From Neelides folsomi (taxonomy: Eukaryota; Arthropoda; Collembola; Neelipleona; Neelidae): DNA of 64,000 bases. The notes under the pieces are model-generated. The model was not told the DNA's origin and searched no databases. It saw only the letters and a list, made by a program, of their open reading frames with translations. Shown here one piece after another: positions 60,743 to 64,000 of the stretch (position 1 is the stretch's first letter; every line of letters starts with the position of its first letter). A program made the translations under genes and the position numbers. Location of the stretch: assembly GCA_034687125.1 (NCBI GenBank), contig JAQGBZ010000115.1, positions 111,703 to 175,702 on the forward strand. The letters run 5' to 3'.

Positions 60743-61266
60743 ATGAAATTAGTTTTGTTTTTCTTTCTGGCTCTTGCTGTTGCAGCTTATGGAGTAATTT
60801 AATTTTAACTTAATTTTATAAACATTTAATACTTAATAAAGCTAAATGTTACTAATTCCATTTAAGAAGTAAATAAGGAAATTAACTAACATTAAGATTT
60901 ATTCACTCTTATATTCAAAAATTGGTTATTGGAATGTTTTTTTATTAATATGGATTTGTTTTGATCATTATGTTTTAATATCTTTAGAGAGCCGTTGAGA
61001 TGCCAGCAGATGCTGAAGTGCATGGAATGGTTGACGATTTAACTCCGCAGTTAAGAAAGTTCTTCAAGCAGCTCGGAGGCCAAGGAAGATTTCCACCATA
61101 CAAAGATGGATCATACGAAGCCATTTCTTACACCCGAGACGGAAACAAATATTTAATCCAAGTCAGAATCCCAGACAATTCAGTGGCAAGAATTAATGTG
61201 GAAAAAGACCCGAAAGGGTTTTTGACCCTTATGAGAATTTCTGGACCTCCACCACCTGGGATTTAA
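60743..61266 (+). CDS. Secreted cystatin/stefin-like protein lacking the QVVAG loop
   Basis: Two exons, 60743-60793 and 60988-61266, encode 109 residues. Exon 1 is the signal peptide (MKLVLFFFLALAVAAYG). The mature part follows the stefin layout: helix VHGMVDDLTPQLRKFF, strand YEAISY, a loop, strand NKYLIQVRIPDN, then strand SVARINVEKD. In stefins the first loop carries QxVxG, which enters the peptidase active site. Here it is shortened to TRDG. If the fold assignment is right, cysteine-peptidase inhibition is doubtful or altered. The assignment rests on remembered spacing and hydrophobic pattern only. Confidence 0.6.
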
Positions 61267-61883
61267 ATATGCGATTAAACATTCGATATTTAACTAACTT
61301 TACGAATTCAATTTGTAATTTTATAATATAATTTTGAATAATAATTATATTTGGCACTTGTTGATAGAAATAGATTTTTAATATTTGTTTTCTGGAAATA
61401 AACACGGCGTCTCTTTGATTGAAACGCAATAACAAATTATGATAATTTTCCCCAATCACTTCATTTCTCTCACTCAATTCATTCACGCTTAAAATTTATT
61501 TTTGCAAATTTGAATAATTTAAATTTGGAAGACGCAAGCAGACGTCATAGTAATCTTGTTAAAAGTTATTTATAAACTATTGGCGAGTTTTCTTCGGCTA
61601 ATTGACTTAAAATTTATTCCAACCTATTTTGAGTAATTGTGAAGTATCTTTAATTGGCAATTAAAAACTTGTATTTTCTGGTTTGTTTCTTCGTCTGGTA
61701 TCTTTGAAAGATTATGAGACTGTCATTTATCTTGCAATCACTCACCGTTCAAAAGTTCATACCTACGAAAAAAATACATTTGTTTAATATATCTATTCCA
61801 TAGACCATATTGAATTTTATAAAGTTTTAACAATTTAATTATCGCTAACGCTAATAATTAAATAATTCTCATTTTAAATAATT
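61267..61883. other. Intergenic region
   Basis: AT-rich gap between the cystatin-like and calreticulin-like genes. No gene recognised. Confidence 0.55.
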
Positions 61884-62919
61884 ATGTCAATTAAAAATAT
61901 TTTCGCAATTAAATCTACGATATTATTCCTTTTGCTATCTTTATGTACTGAAGTTTATCCATTTGGTGTTAATCTCCATCATTTATTAGAGTGAGTTGAC
62001 TTGATTGAATTTCATATAGAATATTAATTAAATTTAATTATAAAGTTTATTATTTTATTTAAAAATGCTTTGCTCTAATGCAATGGTTTTCTTGAACAGC
62101 AGATATAAAAACAAAAGCCAAGCATCAAATGGAATTTGGTTTGAAGAAGATTTCGAATCTGCCACATGGCCCGACCAATGGAATTATTCGCAACCAAACC
62201 TTAAACCAAATGTCGTCACAAGAGAAATAATCGAAGAATCATCGAATTCGGTTCGATTTGAAAATCCTTCAAAACTTGAAACTGTCCGAAGCACCATTTT
62301 CACTAAAATCGAACCATTTTCTCCAATTCATCAATTTGTGTTTCAAATGAGTTTAAGAAAATCCTGCGATGCTTTCATTTCCTTCGATTTCTTTTCCTGT
62401 CCAGCCAAACAAATTTTAAATTGGGATTCAACGCCAGACTTTTCCTTCACAGGGCATTTTTGTCATGTGAATGAGACCGGGAAAGCCGTTCATTCGCTTG
62501 TTGTGGGAGAAGATGAATTCAACATGGACACTTTGAAACTTTTGACGTCGAAAAAGGCCCACAATGGAGATTTCCATTTTTATACTTTGACCGTCGACCC
62601 GGAACATCATACGTTGAAGTTGGCGTTGGAAGGGGAAGTTATTTATTTTGGGGTGGACGAGAAATTGGAAAAGTTTGTGAATTTACCGTTGATTTGCCAA
62701 TTGGCCATTCGAATGGAGATTTTACCAACTGAGCAAGGCAGCGGTGGGTTTATGGAAGTTGATAATTTACTCTTAACTGTTAATTCTGTTTATGCTGAGA
62801 GAAAAAGAGAAAAGTTAAAGAATGGATCGAGTGGAAGGCAAAATTCATTTATTCTAATTGGATTTAATTTAATTTTCGCATTAATTCTCTCAAATCTTTA
62901 TTTTTATTCACATCGATGA
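61884..62919 (+). CDS. Calreticulin/calnexin-like globular domain protein without P domain, probably GPI-anchored
   Basis: Two exons, 61884-61990 and 62100-62919, encode 308 residues. A signal peptide ends near residue 26. Landmarks follow the calreticulin globular domain in order: FEEDFESATWPDQW, IEPFS (106-110), Cys125 and Cys157 at the 32-residue spacing of the human calreticulin Cys105-Cys137 disulfide, and HFYTLTVDPE (195-204) for the HLYTLIV strand. After only about 45 residues comes MEVDNLLLTVNSVYAE (254-269), which corresponds to the strand after the P domain in calreticulin. The Pro-rich P domain is therefore absent. The lectin-site positions near the first Cys read CDAFISF and do not keep the sugar-binding Tyr and Lys. 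The C-terminus has a small-residue NGSSG and a hydrophobic tail (285-304), with no KDEL, suggesting a GPI anchor. Confidence 0.72.
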
Positions 62920-64000
62920 AAAATTTATAAAATTTAATATATTTGAATACTATAATTAATAATTATATATTACTGTGAAAATAAATTTAAAAATAAATTT
63001 TTTATATAATTACAGTTTTCTATCATATGTAAAAGTATTACTTATATATTAAATTATTAAAATTAGATTTTGTATTATTATATTATTATATAACAAATAA
63101 AACAGTTTAATTTAAAAATACTCTAATTAAATTTTACTAATAAATGTAATTTCCACTAAACAAACAAGTGAAATACTTTGTTAAATTCATATAGAGTACA
63201 ATCATGATATGATTATAATTTGTAATACTAATTTTGCAAAATTGATATTTAATATTTAAATATGTGTACTACTACTTCTATATCCTACATATAATTGAAC
63301 ACAATAAAATTTCGGTCAATGCCCAGATAATGGGGTAAAAACGGGCAACCATTGCTCGAAAACCGGTAATGATTACCACAAAACGGGTAATCGTTACCAC
63401 AAAACGGGTAATAGTTACCACAAAACGGGCAAGGTTACCCGTTTCGAGTAAAGTTTCGGGTTCGGTTCGGTAACTGTTATCTTATGGGTACCAATGGGGG
63501 GAAAAGTTTACTTTTTGGGCGCAGCTCCCAATGTGTATTTCAGATGTATTTTACTACTAAATCGAATATGGAGATAAAAATATGATAGTTTGAGGCGGAA
63601 TAATAAAATTAAAAATCTAACCTAACCTAATTTAAATAACTCAGAAAGAAACGAAGAATGATTATTAGTGAAATGGAGAAGGAAGAGAACCAAATAAGTT
63701 AGTATCTGAAATGCTTCTAGGTTAGGTGCCATGTGTAAAAAGATACAATAGCATTATTCAGAATTAGGTTAAGTTTGTTTAGATTTATATGCTTTATAAT
63801 ACAATTTGAAAGCTTTTTTAAAAGATTTGGCTTTGATAAAAATTTTTTAAATCGGGTAACAGTTACCCGCTCAAAAAATTCATTGTGGTAACCTTACCCG
63901 TTTGTGGTAATGTTACCCGAAATATTTCGAATTATCTTAGCAATTCATACATTAAGCATTAAGCTACAATACTTAGATATTGTAATATTTAACAATTCAT
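62920..64000. other. Terminal non-coding region with repeat element
   Basis: Contains the 3' end of the calreticulin-like gene (AATAAA at 62980-62985) and the GGGTAA-rich repeat region at 63318-63918. No gene seen. Confidence 0.55.
63318..63918. repeat. Element with 21-bp tandem repeats and inverted termini rich in gggtaa
   Basis: Three 21-base copies of a taccacaaaacgggtaat-type unit start at 63374, 63395 and 63416. The far end (about 63855-63918) carries the same motif inverted (ggtaaccttacccgtttgtgg). Together they frame about 400 bp of AT-rich interior, like a MITE with subterminal repeats. No coding capacity is seen. Confidence 0.65.

Noticed and set aside
63374-63436. Three short direct repeats considered as a CRISPR-like array
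   Set aside because: Units are contiguous without unique spacers and the genome is eukaryotic.

Overview
The window is nuclear DNA of an arthropod, most likely a springtail (Collembola) or a close hexapod relative. This rests on AT-rich sequence, many short GT-AG introns (often 50-150 bp), fast-evolving gustatory-receptor-like genes, tandem secreted GMC oxidoreductases, and metazoan genes such as pecanex, neprilysin, a two-pore K+ channel and DDX47. No bacterial signals, tRNA, rRNA or CRISPR array was seen. The species is inferred, not proven. Exon maps were built by hand from splice sites, reading phase and remembered family sequences.

Layout. 0.6-2.7 kb: a gustatory-receptor-like gene (+) and an unrecognised small acidic protein (-). 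3.5-13.2 kb: a complete 20-exon pecanex (+). 14.5-15.3 kb: a secreted SGNH hydrolase (+). 17.1-21.5 kb: a secreted M13 neprilysin (+). 21.6-23.7 kb: a decayed non-LTR retrotransposon (-). 24.5-27.2 kb: acid sphingomyelinase (+). 27.6-35.9 kb: two tandem GMC oxidoreductases (-) with an orphan first exon of a third copy between them. 36.6-39.2 kb: a two-finger C2H2 protein (-). 40.7-41.5 kb: a broken chemoreceptor (+). 42.0-46.2 kb: a compact receptor tyrosine kinase (-) with a Harbinger-like element in one intron. 47.8-50.2 kb: DDX47 (+). 51.0-51.4 kb: an 8-Cys secreted peptide (+). 51.6-54.6 kb: a K2P channel (-). 55.5-56.6 kb: a degenerate zinc-finger gene (-). 57.4-59.1 kb: two small secreted-type genes (-). 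60.7-62.9 kb: a cystatin-like protein and a P-domain-less calreticulin-like protein (+).

The genes form no operon. There is an enrichment for proteins of the secretory pathway or cell surface: hydrolases, peptidase, GMC enzymes with hydrophobic tails, small Cys-rich proteins, receptors and a channel. Several families show tandem duplication and decay. The most unusual candidate is the gene at 61884-62919. It appears to keep both halves of the calreticulin/calnexin globular domain, including a Cys pair 32 residues apart, but it lacks the P domain and ends in a GPI-anchor-like tail.
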